Positions 19,526-28,616 are shown, numbered from the stretch's first letter. The stretch: DNA of 64,000 bases from Chryseobacterium paridis (GCF_016595215.1 NZ_JAENHK010000001.1:1-64000), one strand, 5' to 3'. A program made the numbers and translations. The notes: a model not told the origin generated them from the sequence alone.

Positions 19526-19702
19526 ATGGAAAACTCAAAGAAAAGTTCAGAACCAGATCGTAAAAAAGTAAGCGATAGATCCTCGAAAATACACTCTCCA
19601 TGTACTATAGGAGTTTCGTTAAATTCAGGTTATTATCCTTTAGAGATTTGTAATGAAATACCTTCTAAGTGTTTAATCACTGATAACATCTGTCAGCACT
19701 AA
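19526..19702 (+). CDS. 58-residue Cys-containing peptide, possible export substrate
   Basis: A short ATG-started ORF encodes a 58-residue peptide: a charged, Ser/Lys-rich first half (MENSKKSSEPDRKKVSDRSS) and a C-terminal half with four cysteines (26, 42, 49, 56). There is no double-glycine leader and no signal peptide. It lies between the VKOR fusion and the C39 exporter in the same direction and is followed by a clear hairpin terminator, which supports a real transcript ending here. The charged leader plus Cys/Ser/Thr-rich core resembles a ribosomal peptide precursor, but I do not recognise the family. Confidence 0.5.
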   Translation: MENSKKSSEPDRKKVSDRSSKIHSPCTIGVSLNSGYYPLEICNEIPSKCLITDNICQH

Positions 19703-19730
19703 TTTAATTGGTATTAAAAAATATTAATAA

Positions 19731-19757
19731 AAAATGTCGTCAAATATGACGGCATTT
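19731..19757 (+). terminator. Terminator after the 58-residue peptide ORF
   Basis: A 12-bp stem (AAAATGTCGTCA with TGACGGCATTTT, one G-U pair) has a 4-nt loop followed by a short T-run. It lies 29 bp past the small ORF and 18 bp before the exporter start. It could set a higher level for the first two genes than for the exporter. Confidence 0.75.
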
Positions 19758-19774
19758 TTAAATGATTATAAATT

Positions 19775-21967
19775 TTGAAGAAATTTCCTTTTTACAGGCA
19801 GCCTGATGCCAAAGATTGCGGTCCAACATGCCTTAGAATAATTAGCAAGTACTACGGCAAAAGTATTTCATTGCAACAAATCCGCAGCCTTTCTGAAACT
19901 ACTCGTGAGGGAAGCAGTTTGTTGGGATTAAGTGATGCAGCCGAAGACTTAGGATTCCGATCATTAGGAGTTCAGGTCGATTTTAACACATTTGCTGAAG
20001 AAGTTCCTTTTCCATGTGTGGTACACTGGAACAAAAATCACTTTGTAGTTGTCTATAAGGTGGACAAAAATAATAAAGTATATATTTCAGATCCCAGTTA
20101 TGGGCTAATCACCTATAGCAAAGAGGAGTTTATCAAATTATGGATTGGTGAAAATGCAACTGAAAAGACAGAGGAGGGAATTGTTTTAATTTTAGAAACG
20201 ACTCCGGCTTTCTTCCAGACAGAATTTGATGACAAAGAAAGTAAAGCCAGTTTTTCATTCCTATCAAAATATTTGTTTAAATATAAATCGCTGGTCATTC
20301 AGCTTGCTGTAGGACTTTTAGCGGGGAGTTTATTATCTCTTATATTTCCATTTTTGACGCAAAGTATTGTAGACGTTGGTATACAAAATCAGGATTTACA
20401 TTTCATTTATTTGGTTTTACTTGCTCAAATTATGCTTTTTATTGGTAGAATGGGCATAGAAGTAATCAGAAGCTGGATTTTGCTTCATCTCTCTGCAAGG
20501 ATAAACATTTCCATTATTTCGGATTTCTTTATCAAACTCATGAAACTTCCTATTAGTTTCTTCGATACCAGAATGACAGGCGATATCATGCAGAGAATTA
20601 ATGATCATCACAGAATTGAGCAACTTCTTACCAGCTCATCGCTGAATACATTATTTTCCTTGGTAAACTTAATCATTTTCAGTATTGTACTCCTACTTTA
20701 CGATTATAGATTGTTTATCGTTTACCTGGTTGGAGCCATTTTGTATATCGGATGGATCACATTCTTTTTAGGCAAAAGAAAAGAACTTGATTATAAAAGG
20801 TTTTCCCAGGTATCTCAGGAGCAGAGTAAGGTCATCGAACTGATCAATGGAATGCAGGAAATAAAAATGCATAACGCCGAAAAACAAAAACGATGGGATT
20901 GGGAATTCCTACAGGTAAAATTATTCAAAATCAGAATAAAATCTCTTTCTCTGGAACAATGGCAATCTGTTGGAGGTAACTTCATTAATCAGATGAAAGA
21001 TATTCTGGTAAGCTTTCTATCAGCTAAATTGGTTCTTGATGGAAATCTGACACTGGGGATGATGCTTTCTGTACAGTATATTATTGGTCAGCTAAATAGT
21101 CCTTTATTACAGTTGATTGATTTTATCAAACAAACTCAAGATGCCAAGATCTCCCTGGAAAGATTAGGCGAAATACATGACAAAGAAGACGAGGAAAATA
21201 AAGATGAGCAATATGCTTCTGAACTCCCTCAAAAAGATATAGAAATTGAAAATCTTTCTTTCAGATATATTGGTTCTGATGTATATGTATTTGAAAATTT
21301 AAGTTTGAATATACCCTACCAAAAGACGACTGCCATTGTTGGTGCCAGCGGAAGTGGAAAAACAACATTACTTAAGTTATTAATGAAATTTTACGAACCC
21401 AATAGTGGTGATATTAAAATTGGCAATACAAAATTAAAAAACGTTTCGCCAAGATTTTGGAGAGATCATTGCGGTGTAGTAATGCAGGAAGGATATGTTT
21501 TCAATGATACGATTGCTAATAATATTGCTATTGGAGAAGACACTGTTGACAAGCAAAAATTACGAAAAGCCGTAGAAATAGCAAACATAAAAGAATTCAT
21601 TGAAGAACTCCCATTAAGCTATAATACTAAAATAGGAAACGAAGGTGTTGGTGTAAGTGGTGGACAGAAACAAAGGCTTTTTATAGCAAGAGCTGTATAC
21701 AAGTCTCCGGAGTACATCTTCTTTGATGAAGCTACTTCTGCACTGGATGCAAATAATGAAAAGATCATTATGGAAAATCTGGAGCAGTTTTTTAAAGGAA
21801 AAACAGCAATTGTAATTGCTCACAGACTATCTACCGTTAAACATGCCGATAAAATAATTGTTTTAGACAAAGGAAAAGTAGTGGAAGAAGGAAGTCATGT
21901 TGAGCTTGTTGCTTTACGAGGTGAATATTACAGACTTGTAAAAAATCAACTTGAATTAGGAAATTAA
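19775..21967 (+). CDS. C39-peptidase ABC exporter of bacteriocin type
   Basis: A 730-residue, three-domain exporter that cleaves double-glycine leaders and pumps the mature peptide out. The C39 protease domain (1-130) has Cys15 in DAKDCGPTCL, His89 in NKNHF and Asp106 in SDPSYG, so the catalytic residues are intact. Six transmembrane helices follow (about 165-440). The ATPase has Walker A GASGSGKTT (about 522), signature VSGGQKQR and Walker B FFDEATSALD. The start is TTG at 19775, giving MKKFPFYRQPDAKDCG, which matches relatives; a nearby ATG at 19762 is out of frame. The six-Cys precursor and HlyD adaptor follow. Confidence 0.94.
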   Translation: MKKFPFYRQPDAKDCGPTCLRIISKYYGKSISLQQIRSLSETTREGSSLLGLSDAAEDLGFRSLGVQVDFNTFAEEVPFPCVVHWNKNHFVVVYKVDKNNKVYISDPSYGLITYSKEEFIKLWIGENATEKTEEGIVLILETTPAFFQTEFDDKESKASFSFLSKYLFKYKSLVIQLAVGLLAGSLLSLIFPFLTQSIVDVGIQNQDLHFIYLVLLAQIMLFIGRMGIEVIRSWILLHLSARINISIISDFFIKLMKLPISFFDTRMTGDIMQRINDHHRIEQLLTSSSLNTLFSLVNLIIFSIVLLLYDYRLFIVYLVGAILYIGWITFFLGKRKELDYKRFSQVSQEQSKVIELINGMQEIKMHNAEKQKRWDWEFLQVKLFKIRIKSLSLEQWQSVGGNFINQMKDILVSFLSAKLVLDGNLTLGMMLSVQYIIGQLNSPLLQLIDFIKQTQDAKISLERLGEIHDKEDEENKDEQYASELPQKDIEIENLSFRYIGSDVYVFENLSLNIPYQKTTAIVGASGSGKTTLLKLLMKFYEPNSGDIKIGNTKLKNVSPRFWRDHCGVVMQEGYVFNDTIANNIAIGEDTVDKQKLRKAVEIANIKEFIEELPLSYNTKIGNEGVGVSGGQKQRLFIARAVYKSPEYIFFDEATSALDANNEKIIMENLEQFFKGKTAIVIAHRLSTVKHADKIIVLDKGKVVEEGSHVELVALRGEYYRLVKNQLELGN

Positions 21968-22014
21968 TCTATGATTTTTAGTAACTTGACTAAATTAATC
22001 CTAAAATATTAACT

Positions 22015-22218
22015 ATGAGAGATTTAAAGAAAATCGGAAGACAAAATTTAAAAGAAATTACGGGTGCAGGACCTATTCCTGCTTATCCATGTAATTGCTT
22101 TTGCATCATTGGCAGCAATAAAGTATGGAATGCATGCAATCAATACTGTCCGGGAGGGGTAATTCCTGGAGTTGAAATGGGGAATGACCCAAAATGTGAT
22201 TATAAATTACCTCTGTAA
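22015..22218 (+). CDS. Six-Cys bacteriocin-like precursor with GA leader
   Basis: A 67-residue precursor. Residues 1-18 (MRDLKKIGRQNLKEITGA) form a double-glycine-type leader: Leu12, Ile15, Gly17 and Ala18 fall at -7, -4, -2 and -1, so cleavage after Ala18 is expected. The 49-residue core has cysteines at 26, 28, 30, 41, 45 and 61, enough for three disulfides, and several Pro/Gly turns. From memory the leader resembles the Chryseobacterium 'bacteriocin-like' leader family. It lies between its probable exporter and adaptor genes. Antibacterial activity is inference. Confidence 0.85.
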   Translation: MRDLKKIGRQNLKEITGAGPIPAYPCNCFCIIGSNKVWNACNQYCPGGVIPGVEMGNDPKCDYKLPL

Positions 22219-22291
22219 ATAATTTAATTATATCAAGATTAAAGTAAAATCCTCGATTTGAGGATTTTTACTTTCAATCGTTTATTCTTAT

Positions 22292-23593
22292 ATGGAAAAA
22301 GAAATTTTAGATAATATAGAACTTCGTTCGGAGAGTGTTCAGGATATTCTTACACGCCCACCTCATTGGATGATCCGATGGGGCAATAGCGTTATATTCA
22401 TTATTCTTATACTCATTTTAATCATGAGTTATATAATAAAATATCCTGAATTTGTCTCAGCACCTATTGTTGTTACTTCACAAAATCCACCAGAGAAATT
22501 AGAAGCCAGAACTAATTCTAAAATTGAGAAGATATTTATAAAAGATCATCAGGAGGTCAAAAAAAATGATGTCCTTATGGTCATGCAATCTGCAGCCAAT
22601 TACAATGATGTTCTAACATTAAAAAAGATCATAGACTCCTTGGCTCCAAATCAGCTCTCTTCTTTCCCTATTCAAGAAACATCACACTTTAAATTAGGAG
22701 AATTACAAGGTGATTATAACAATTTCGCAAAAGCTTTCCAGGATCAGGATCTTTTTACAAGGCTACAGCCTTATGCTCCTGAAAATCTCGCAGCGAATCA
22801 AAGTATTTCTGAGTACAGACTAAGGATTGCTACTACCAAGCAACAAAAGAGCCTGGAACAGGCAAAATATCAACTTACAAAGAAAAGCTATCAAAGATCT
22901 CAGGAATTGTTTAATCAGGGCGTAATCGCATCTATGGAGCTTGAGGCTGAAAAGATAAAATACATCCAGGCTCAGCAAAATCTGGAAAACATTACTATTT
23001 CACTGTCTCAGATGGAAGAAGCTATTTCCAACCTTAATAAAACAAAAAGTGGAACTGCAATTAATACTGAAAAAGATAAAATCAATTATTCTTCACAGAG
23101 CTTACAACTATTTGAACAATTAAGAAAGTCTTTAAAGCAATGGGAGCAAAATTTCCTGGTTATTTCATCTACAGATGGTATTGCCAGCTTCCAACAGTTT
23201 TTTGGCGAAAATCAGTTTGTAAAAAGTGGTGAAGCTATACTATCTATTCTTCCAAAAAATAGAGAAAGGCTGGTTGGAAGAATGTCTGTCCCTCCTACTA
23301 ACTCAGGGAAAATTACTCCAGGAGAAAAAGTATTGATCAAGTTAGATAATTATCGGTTCCAGGAATATGGTATTGTAGAAGGGAAAGTTCAAAGTATTTC
23401 TCTCTCTACCGATGATAAAGGTAATTATTATGTAGATGTCCTTCTACCAAAAGGACTGAAAACGTCTTATAAAAGAGATCTTACATTTGATAAAGAACTT
23501 AAAGGAAATGCAGATATTGTAACTCAAGATCTAAGACTGATCGAAAGGTTCTTCTATCAGATCAGAAAGCTCCTTGGATATCAAAGTAGCTAA
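22292..23593 (+). CDS. HlyD-family periplasmic adaptor
   Basis: A 433-residue membrane fusion protein that links the ABC exporter to an outer-membrane channel. It has a short cytoplasmic tail, one transmembrane helix at about 33-50 (FIILILILIMSY), a split biotinyl/lipoyl-like hairpin (VSAPIVVTSQNPPEKLEA and later VISSTDGIASF) and a long coiled-coil (about 165-285). It lies 73 bp downstream of the precursor gene. No TolC-like outer-membrane gene is in the locus, so a shared one must serve. Confidence 0.9.
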   Translation: MEKEILDNIELRSESVQDILTRPPHWMIRWGNSVIFIILILILIMSYIIKYPEFVSAPIVVTSQNPPEKLEARTNSKIEKIFIKDHQEVKKNDVLMVMQSAANYNDVLTLKKIIDSLAPNQLSSFPIQETSHFKLGELQGDYNNFAKAFQDQDLFTRLQPYAPENLAANQSISEYRLRIATTKQQKSLEQAKYQLTKKSYQRSQELFNQGVIASMELEAEKIKYIQAQQNLENITISLSQMEEAISNLNKTKSGTAINTEKDKINYSSQSLQLFEQLRKSLKQWEQNFLVISSTDGIASFQQFFGENQFVKSGEAILSILPKNRERLVGRMSVPPTNSGKITPGEKVLIKLDNYRFQEYGIVEGKVQSISLSTDDKGNYYVDVLLPKGLKTSYKRDLTFDKELKGNADIVTQDLRLIERFFYQIRKLLGYQSS

Positions 23594-23615
23594 TTATAAA
23601 TATCCATATAAAACA

Positions 23616-23643
23616 AAAACCGTAACATGTTTGTTACGGTTTT
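23616..23643 (+). terminator. Terminator closing the export locus
   Basis: A perfect 11-bp stem AAAACCGTAAC/GTTACGGTTTT has a 6-nt loop and runs into a T-tract on the plus strand. It lies 22 bp past the HlyD stop and just before the convergent tRNA gene; it may serve both strands. Confidence 0.85.
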
Positions 23644-23647
23644 TTTG

Positions 23648-23721
23648 TAGCGAAGACGGGAATTGAACCCGTGACCTCAGGGTTATGAATCCTGCGCTCT
23701 AACCAACTGAGCTACCTCGCC
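23648..23721 (-). tRNA. tRNA-Met (CAU)
   Basis: A 74-nt cloverleaf on the minus strand. The acceptor stem GGCGAGG pairs with CTTCGCT allowing two G-U pairs. The D-arm is GCTCAGTTGGTTAGAGC and the T-arm has the GGTTCAATTCC core. The anticodon loop TTCATAA gives CAU. D-arm and acceptor features fit elongator Met rather than initiator, although a CAU tRNA modified to read AUA cannot be excluded. CCA is not encoded. Confidence 0.93.
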
Positions 23722-23765
23722 TTTTTGGTGGTGCAAATATATAAAATATTTCTATACCTCCAAAA

Positions 23766-25052
23766 TTATTTTAGCTTAAAAAACTCCAAAACATCGGCAA
23801 CATGGTCTGGTTTATTGATTATCTTATTGTTAGCATCTAAAATAAAATAAGTAGGTGTTGCATGAATATTGTAAGTTTCGCTATAGCTGCTATTCCATCC
23901 TCTTAGCTCTGAATCATTAATCCAAGGAAATGCAGTAATTCTCTTAGAATAGGATTCTTTATCCACGTCTAATGAAAGTCCAATTACTTGTACATTTTTA
24001 GCTTTTAGATCATTATATTTCTCCAACAGTTTTGGCAGTTCCGTCTCACAATGAGAACATGTAGAAGACCAGAAAATTACAATCTTTTTATCCGCTTTTA
24101 CATCATAAATAGATTTAGCAGTTGTATTAACCGCAGACTGGAATTTATAGTTAGGAAAAGCCGCTCCAATCTGTACATTAGCATTTGATTTAAGGGTTGA
24201 TGCTAATCTATCATTAATTGTACATTTAAGATTCTTTGCCTGATCAAGATATTTCTTCTTTAGATCTGCCATTTCATACACATCAAAAATATCAATCAAT
24301 TCTGATAAAACAGTTTGCCCCCGTGGTGTTTCCACTTTAAGTTGATCCAACAATTTATCCACAGAACCAGCAACATTTGTATTACCTCCTGAATTAAGAT
24401 AAGCCACCAATAATGGTCTCAATAAAGATGAGCTTTCAAGCATGTCATTGGATTTATCAATAAAATTAATGATCTCATCCTGAGAAACTTTTTTAGAAGG
24501 ATCTGCACTTAAAAACTTACTATAATTGGTATTATAATAATAAATAAATGGATGATCAGTTTGGTTTATTTCATTACCACCTCCAGAAAGTCTACTAATT
24601 TCAGTTTTCAATGCTTTGCCAAAATCAGTATTATCTTTATAATACTCCTTGATTTGAGTTAATGCTGGCAAAATAAGTTCCTTCTTTTGAGAACCCTCCT
24701 GCTGCTTGCTCATCAAATTATTAGCCTCATCCTGGTAAATAACATCTTTGATCTTATTACCTTGCGTATCTAGCCTAATGCTTACATTTTTATTTTCGGA
24801 AATAAAATTGAATGTATTATTGGTAGAAGGAAAGTACATTTTCATCATCCCCACATAGTTTTGAGGATATTTAAAAGTCCATATATTATTTTTACTTTGT
24901 TCTTTCGTGAAAATAATATCCTTAGAACCGTTTAATGTATATAGAATTGCATCTTGATCTTTAAAATCAGCTGGAGCCTGAACTGTAATTGTAAATTGCG
25001 CCTGTAAAGAAAATGCAGATAAAACTGCTGATAATACAAATATCTTTTTCAT
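23766..25052 (-). CDS. Secreted TlpA-like thioredoxin-fold protein
   Basis: A 428-residue exported protein: signal peptide (MKKIFVLSAVLSAFSLQAQ), a beta-rich N-terminal domain of the kind that precedes many Bacteroidetes thioredoxins, a helical middle, and a C-terminal TlpA/AhpC-type domain from about residue 290 with active site SSTCSHCETEL and the cis-Pro region HATPTYFILD. It probably reduces or isomerises disulfides in the periplasm. It converges on the peptide-export locus across a tRNA, so a role in that pathway is possible but unproven. A terminator lies just upstream of the start, so it has its own promoter. Confidence 0.85.
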   Translation of the reverse strand: MKKIFVLSAVLSAFSLQAQFTITVQAPADFKDQDAILYTLNGSKDIIFTKEQSKNNIWTFKYPQNYVGMMKMYFPSTNNTFNFISENKNVSIRLDTQGNKIKDVIYQDEANNLMSKQQEGSQKKELILPALTQIKEYYKDNTDFGKALKTEISRLSGGGNEINQTDHPFIYYYNTNYSKFLSADPSKKVSQDEIINFIDKSNDMLESSSLLRPLLVAYLNSGGNTNVAGSVDKLLDQLKVETPRGQTVLSELIDIFDVYEMADLKKKYLDQAKNLKCTINDRLASTLKSNANVQIGAAFPNYKFQSAVNTTAKSIYDVKADKKIVIFWSSTCSHCETELPKLLEKYNDLKAKNVQVIGLSLDVDKESYSKRITAFPWINDSELRGWNSSYSETYNIHATPTYFILDANNKIINKPDHVADVLEFFKLK

Positions 25053-25066
25053 AATGTAAAAATAAA

Positions 25067-25094
25067 AAAACTCCCTGATTAATCAGAGAGTTTT
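25067..25094 (-). terminator. Terminator after the Pro/Gly-rich small protein gene
   Basis: A 14-bp stem with a single mismatch (AAAACTCCCTGATT with AATCAGAGAGTTTT) and an AT-rich run beyond it on the minus strand. It ends the unit made of the type IX cargo gene and the small membrane protein gene. Confidence 0.8.
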
Positions 25095-25113
25095 ACATAT
25101 TTTAATAAAATTT

Positions 25114-25338
25114 TTATATTTTTTGACTTTTGTATTTTTTTGTATAAAATACAATAAATGCTACCGCGACTATTGATAGTAAATAAATATACATATCAAT
25201 TGGCACTGAATCTCCACCAGGACCAGTAGGTGGTCCACCTGGCTCAGGAGGTTGTCCTCCAGGGCCCGTTCCTTGTGCATTCAATACACAAAAAACAAAA
25301 AGAAAAAGACTATATAATAGTTTATTTAAAGCTTTCAT
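25114..25338 (-). CDS. Pro/Gly-rich small membrane protein
   Basis: A 74-residue protein: signal peptide ending in NAQ, then a linker of about 25 residues almost wholly Gly/Pro, then a PIDMY motif, a single hydrophobic helix (YLLSIVAVAFIVFYT) and a basic tail (KKYKSQKI). From memory similar small proteins are common in Flavobacteriia but have no assigned function. The motif, helix, basic-tail order resembles tripartite C-terminal sorting signals. It starts 5 bp after the stop of the type IX cargo gene, so the two are surely co-transcribed. Confidence 0.75.
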   Translation of the reverse strand: MKALNKLLYSLFLFVFCVLNAQGTGPGGQPPEPGGPPTGPGGDSVPIDMYIYLLSIVAVAFIVFYTKKYKSQKI

Positions 25339-25343
25339 ATATT

Positions 25344-27350
25344 TTATTTTAAGATTTTAGTGTTAACAGTTTCTCCCTTATCTGAAACAATTTTTACTAC
25401 ATAAGAGTTTTTAATAGAATTATTTAATTCAATTACAAAATCTGCAGAAGTATTTACTGCTTTTTTAGAGATTACTAGTTTACCACTCATATCATAAACT
25501 TCTATATCTGCTTTCTTCCAATCCGGATCAAATCTTACAATATAATTTGTAATATCCGGGTTATAAACTACTTTAGTTCTTGATGAAGGCTTCACCCCTG
25601 CCCCATCCATTGCAAGATTTCTTGCTGTTGATGCATCAGGTGCACCATAATATAAACTGTATTCAGTTCCCTTAGCAGGAATTACATCTCCTTGTTTTGC
25701 TTCAGTTACTGTTCCGTTTGGAGCTTTGTAATAGAAACCTGTACCAGAAGATAATTGGTGTGTTCCTTTACTTACCAATTCAGCATTCTCTCTAATTTCA
25801 AATTTAAAAGATTTTATATCAGAACTGTAAGTTGCTAACATTACACTTTTTCCTTTAAAATCATTTTCATTAGCTTCATTGATATGTAACCAATACTTTG
25901 AAGTATAATCATTATCATATCCTCCAGTCGTATTTTCTTCAAAAGTACCCACAACATCTGCTGTTGATGCAGCATATTGTGTTTTAGCAGCTGCTGAATG
26001 TCCAGTAGTTGCATTTGGATAAACCACATAATAAGTTTTACCAATTTCTACACCATTAGCATCAAGAGCAATAATTCCTAATTGCTTTACAGTGCCTTGA
26101 CTCGTGCTACCTGCAGCACTTCTGCTTGCATTAACATTATAATCAGTATTCGCCGCTCTGCTATAGTAATTAAACCTCCTAAGGTTTCCAAAGTTTAGAA
26201 CATCCGTATTATTATTGTTATTAAGCTTAATCGTAAAAGTTCCAAATGGTCTAATCATCAAATAATCAACATCCCCTGTTGGAACGCCCGCATTAAATGT
26301 AACCGATTTATAACCACCAGTAGTTGTTCCACCTTGATTATTTACAACCCCAGATACATCAAGTACTACACCATATATATTACTAAGATTTACTCCGTCG
26401 CCATTAGCAGCAGGTTCGTTATATGCAATTTTTGATAAGTCAAGGTTGGTTAGGAATGGATTACCAAATTGATACATGTTTCTAGCATAATTACCTGTCC
26501 ACAACGCTCCACCTGAAGGAATTTCGAATGGGTCATATGCATAGGTATTGTATTTTTCTCTATATGCATTTAGATTATTTCCACCTGCCCCAAAGTTGAT
26601 TCCCGCGCCTGCATTTTGTAGTGTAAGACTAGTTCCAAAAACATCTGCTCCACTTACATCACTCACAGGTCGTCCTTTTACTGTACGAGTAGTAGAACTA
26701 ACATCTAAGCCCGCTCCACCTAATGCCCAATAAGCATAGGTAGGTGCAGCATCACCGAACTTGTAAATACCATTGATTGGTGACAAATGAACAAACTGTA
26801 CTGTAGTGTTATTCCAATATAGAACATCATTCTTTGATTTCCTTACTGTGGTAAATGTTTTACCAAATTCAGCATTTAAAGTAGCTGGAGTTTTAAAATA
26901 GAACGGCATACCAATTTGTTGATAATCACCCTGACGAACTTGTCTGAATTCTTGATCTACAATTCCAGTAATGTTCGCTTGAGGAATACCAGTAATAAAT
27001 AATTGCCCGTATGTATAAACGGGAGTAGCCGTAGAACTATTGGTATTTACAGATGCATAAGCAGTAGGCTCATTAAGCTTGTTAATAAAATTTCCACCTC
27101 CGTTAGCTTCTGTTTTATTAGCGTTGGAAGCATCAATTGTTTTAACAAGATCAGTACTTGTACCTGAAACCATAAAATTACCATGGTTTTCAATAGTACC
27201 ATTGGCTTTCATTTGTAAACCTCCACCACTATAAACTAGCGTGCCCTTACTTACATACATATTAGCATTAGTGTCTACGTGACATAATATCTGCGCCTGA
27301 ACAGAATAACCAATTGCTAAAAGACCTATAGCAAATAAACTTTTTCTCAT
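25344..27350 (-). CDS. Type IX secreted surface protein
   Basis: A 668-residue exported protein: signal peptide (MRKSLFAIGLLAIGYSVQAQ), a long beta-rich region with many Asn/Gly/Thr-rich loops and no catalytic motif I recognise, and a C-terminal type A sorting domain. That domain carries VRFDPDWKKADIEVYDMSGK and ends in VNTKILK, as in other type IX cargo. The protein would cross the outer membrane through SprA and be attached to the surface. The Pro/Gly-rich small membrane protein gene follows immediately. Confidence 0.8.
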   Translation of the reverse strand: MRKSLFAIGLLAIGYSVQAQILCHVDTNANMYVSKGTLVYSGGGLQMKANGTIENHGNFMVSGTSTDLVKTIDASNANKTEANGGGNFINKLNEPTAYASVNTNSSTATPVYTYGQLFITGIPQANITGIVDQEFRQVRQGDYQQIGMPFYFKTPATLNAEFGKTFTTVRKSKNDVLYWNNTTVQFVHLSPINGIYKFGDAAPTYAYWALGGAGLDVSSTTRTVKGRPVSDVSGADVFGTSLTLQNAGAGINFGAGGNNLNAYREKYNTYAYDPFEIPSGGALWTGNYARNMYQFGNPFLTNLDLSKIAYNEPAANGDGVNLSNIYGVVLDVSGVVNNQGGTTTGGYKSVTFNAGVPTGDVDYLMIRPFGTFTIKLNNNNNTDVLNFGNLRRFNYYSRAANTDYNVNASRSAAGSTSQGTVKQLGIIALDANGVEIGKTYYVVYPNATTGHSAAAKTQYAASTADVVGTFEENTTGGYDNDYTSKYWLHINEANENDFKGKSVMLATYSSDIKSFKFEIRENAELVSKGTHQLSSGTGFYYKAPNGTVTEAKQGDVIPAKGTEYSLYYGAPDASTARNLAMDGAGVKPSSRTKVVYNPDITNYIVRFDPDWKKADIEVYDMSGKLVISKKAVNTSADFVIELNNSIKNSYVVKIVSDKGETVNTKILK

Positions 27351-27428
27351 TGTATAAATTATTTGTGTGTGTTATAATACAATCTCACCCGCAAAGGTAT
27401 GATTTTTTTCATAATAAAAAAATTATTT

Positions 27429-28616
27429 TTATTTATTAACAATAATATTATCTTCCGTTAATACTATTTTTTTCTCTTCGCCTATCGCAAACATATGATC
27501 TTCCAAGACTTTTTCGGTTGTTCCTCTAAGCCCTCTGGCTCCCAACCCTTTATCAAGAGTTTCATCAACAATTTTTTCAATAGCACCATCCGTAAATACC
27601 AATTCCGTGCCATCCATCTTAAAGAGCTCTATAAATTGGTTTACGATTGAATTTTTTGGTTCCTTCATTATACGCACCATAGTTTCTTTGGTCAATTTTT
27701 CAAGGTAAGTAATGATTGGAAATCTTCCCAAAAGTTCGGGAATTAATCCGAAAGAACGAAGGTCAATTGCATTAATATTTGTTAATACATACTCATCTTC
27801 ATCTACATTATTTATTTTTTCTGAACTGAAGCCAATTGCTTGTTTGTTCATTCTTCTTTCGATAATTTCTTTGATACCATCGAAAGCACCTCCGGCTATA
27901 AATAATATATTTTGTGTATTTACCTGGATATATTTCTGATCAGGGTGTTTTCTTCCTCCCTGAGGTGGAACATTTACAATACTTCCTTCTAATAACTTAA
28001 GTAAACCCTGTTGAACACCTTCTCCGGAAACATCTCTTGTAATACTTGGATTATCTGATTTTCTGGCAATTTTATCTATTTCATCAATAAATACAATTCC
28101 TTTTTCCGCTTTCTCCACATCATAGTCAGCTACCATTAGAAGTCTTGACAAGATACTTTCTACATCTTCCCCTACATATCCGGCTTCAGTTAATATCGTA
28201 GCATCAACTATACAGAAAGGAACATTCAATTCTCTTGCTATTGTTTTTGCCAATAATGTTTTTCCAGTTCCGGTTTCACCAATCATGATGATATTCGATT
28301 TTTCCAGCTCCACTTCACGATTTTCTTCCTGAGCGTGGAGTAATCTTTTATAATGGTTGTAAACAGCAATTGCAAGTTGTTTTTTTGCCTGATCCTGACC
28401 AATTACATATTGATTAAGAAATTCTTTAATTTCTTTTGGTTTCTTAAGAGTATCTATATTTTCTGCAGGTGAAAATTCGGTTTTATTAGCACTGTCTTTA
28501 ACAATGGAATGTGCCTGCTCTATACAATTTTCACAAATAAAGCCATTCTGACCAGAAATAAGCATTTGTACTTCATTTCTTTTTCTGCCACAAAAAGAAC
28601 ATTGGTTTGAATTCAT
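27429..28616 (-). CDS. clpX: ClpXP unfoldase subunit ClpX
   Basis: AAA+ unfoldase that feeds substrates to ClpP. It has 395 residues. The N-terminal zinc-binding domain has CSFCGRKRNE and CENC. Walker A is GETGTGKTLLA, Walker B is IVFIDEIDKIA, and the pore loop GYVGEDV and sensor arginine region (LLGRFPIITYL) are present. The ClpP-docking loop is IGF-like (AIGF). clpP is not adjacent. It starts with ATG and stands apart from its neighbours. Confidence 0.97.
   Translation of the reverse strand: MNSNQCSFCGRKRNEVQMLISGQNGFICENCIEQAHSIVKDSANKTEFSPAENIDTLKKPKEIKEFLNQYVIGQDQAKKQLAIAVYNHYKRLLHAQEENREVELEKSNIIMIGETGTGKTLLAKTIARELNVPFCIVDATILTEAGYVGEDVESILSRLLMVADYDVEKAEKGIVFIDEIDKIARKSDNPSITRDVSGEGVQQGLLKLLEGSIVNVPPQGGRKHPDQKYIQVNTQNILFIAGGAFDGIKEIIERRMNKQAIGFSSEKINNVDEDEYVLTNINAIDLRSFGLIPELLGRFPIITYLEKLTKETMVRIMKEPKNSIVNQFIELFKMDGTELVFTDGAIEKIVDETLDKGLGARGLRGTTEKVLEDHMFAIGEEKKIVLTEDNIIVNK

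Noticed and set aside
19762-19774. ATG at 19762 as start of the C39 exporter
   Set aside because: It is out of frame with the exporter; TTG at 19775 gives the conserved N terminus.
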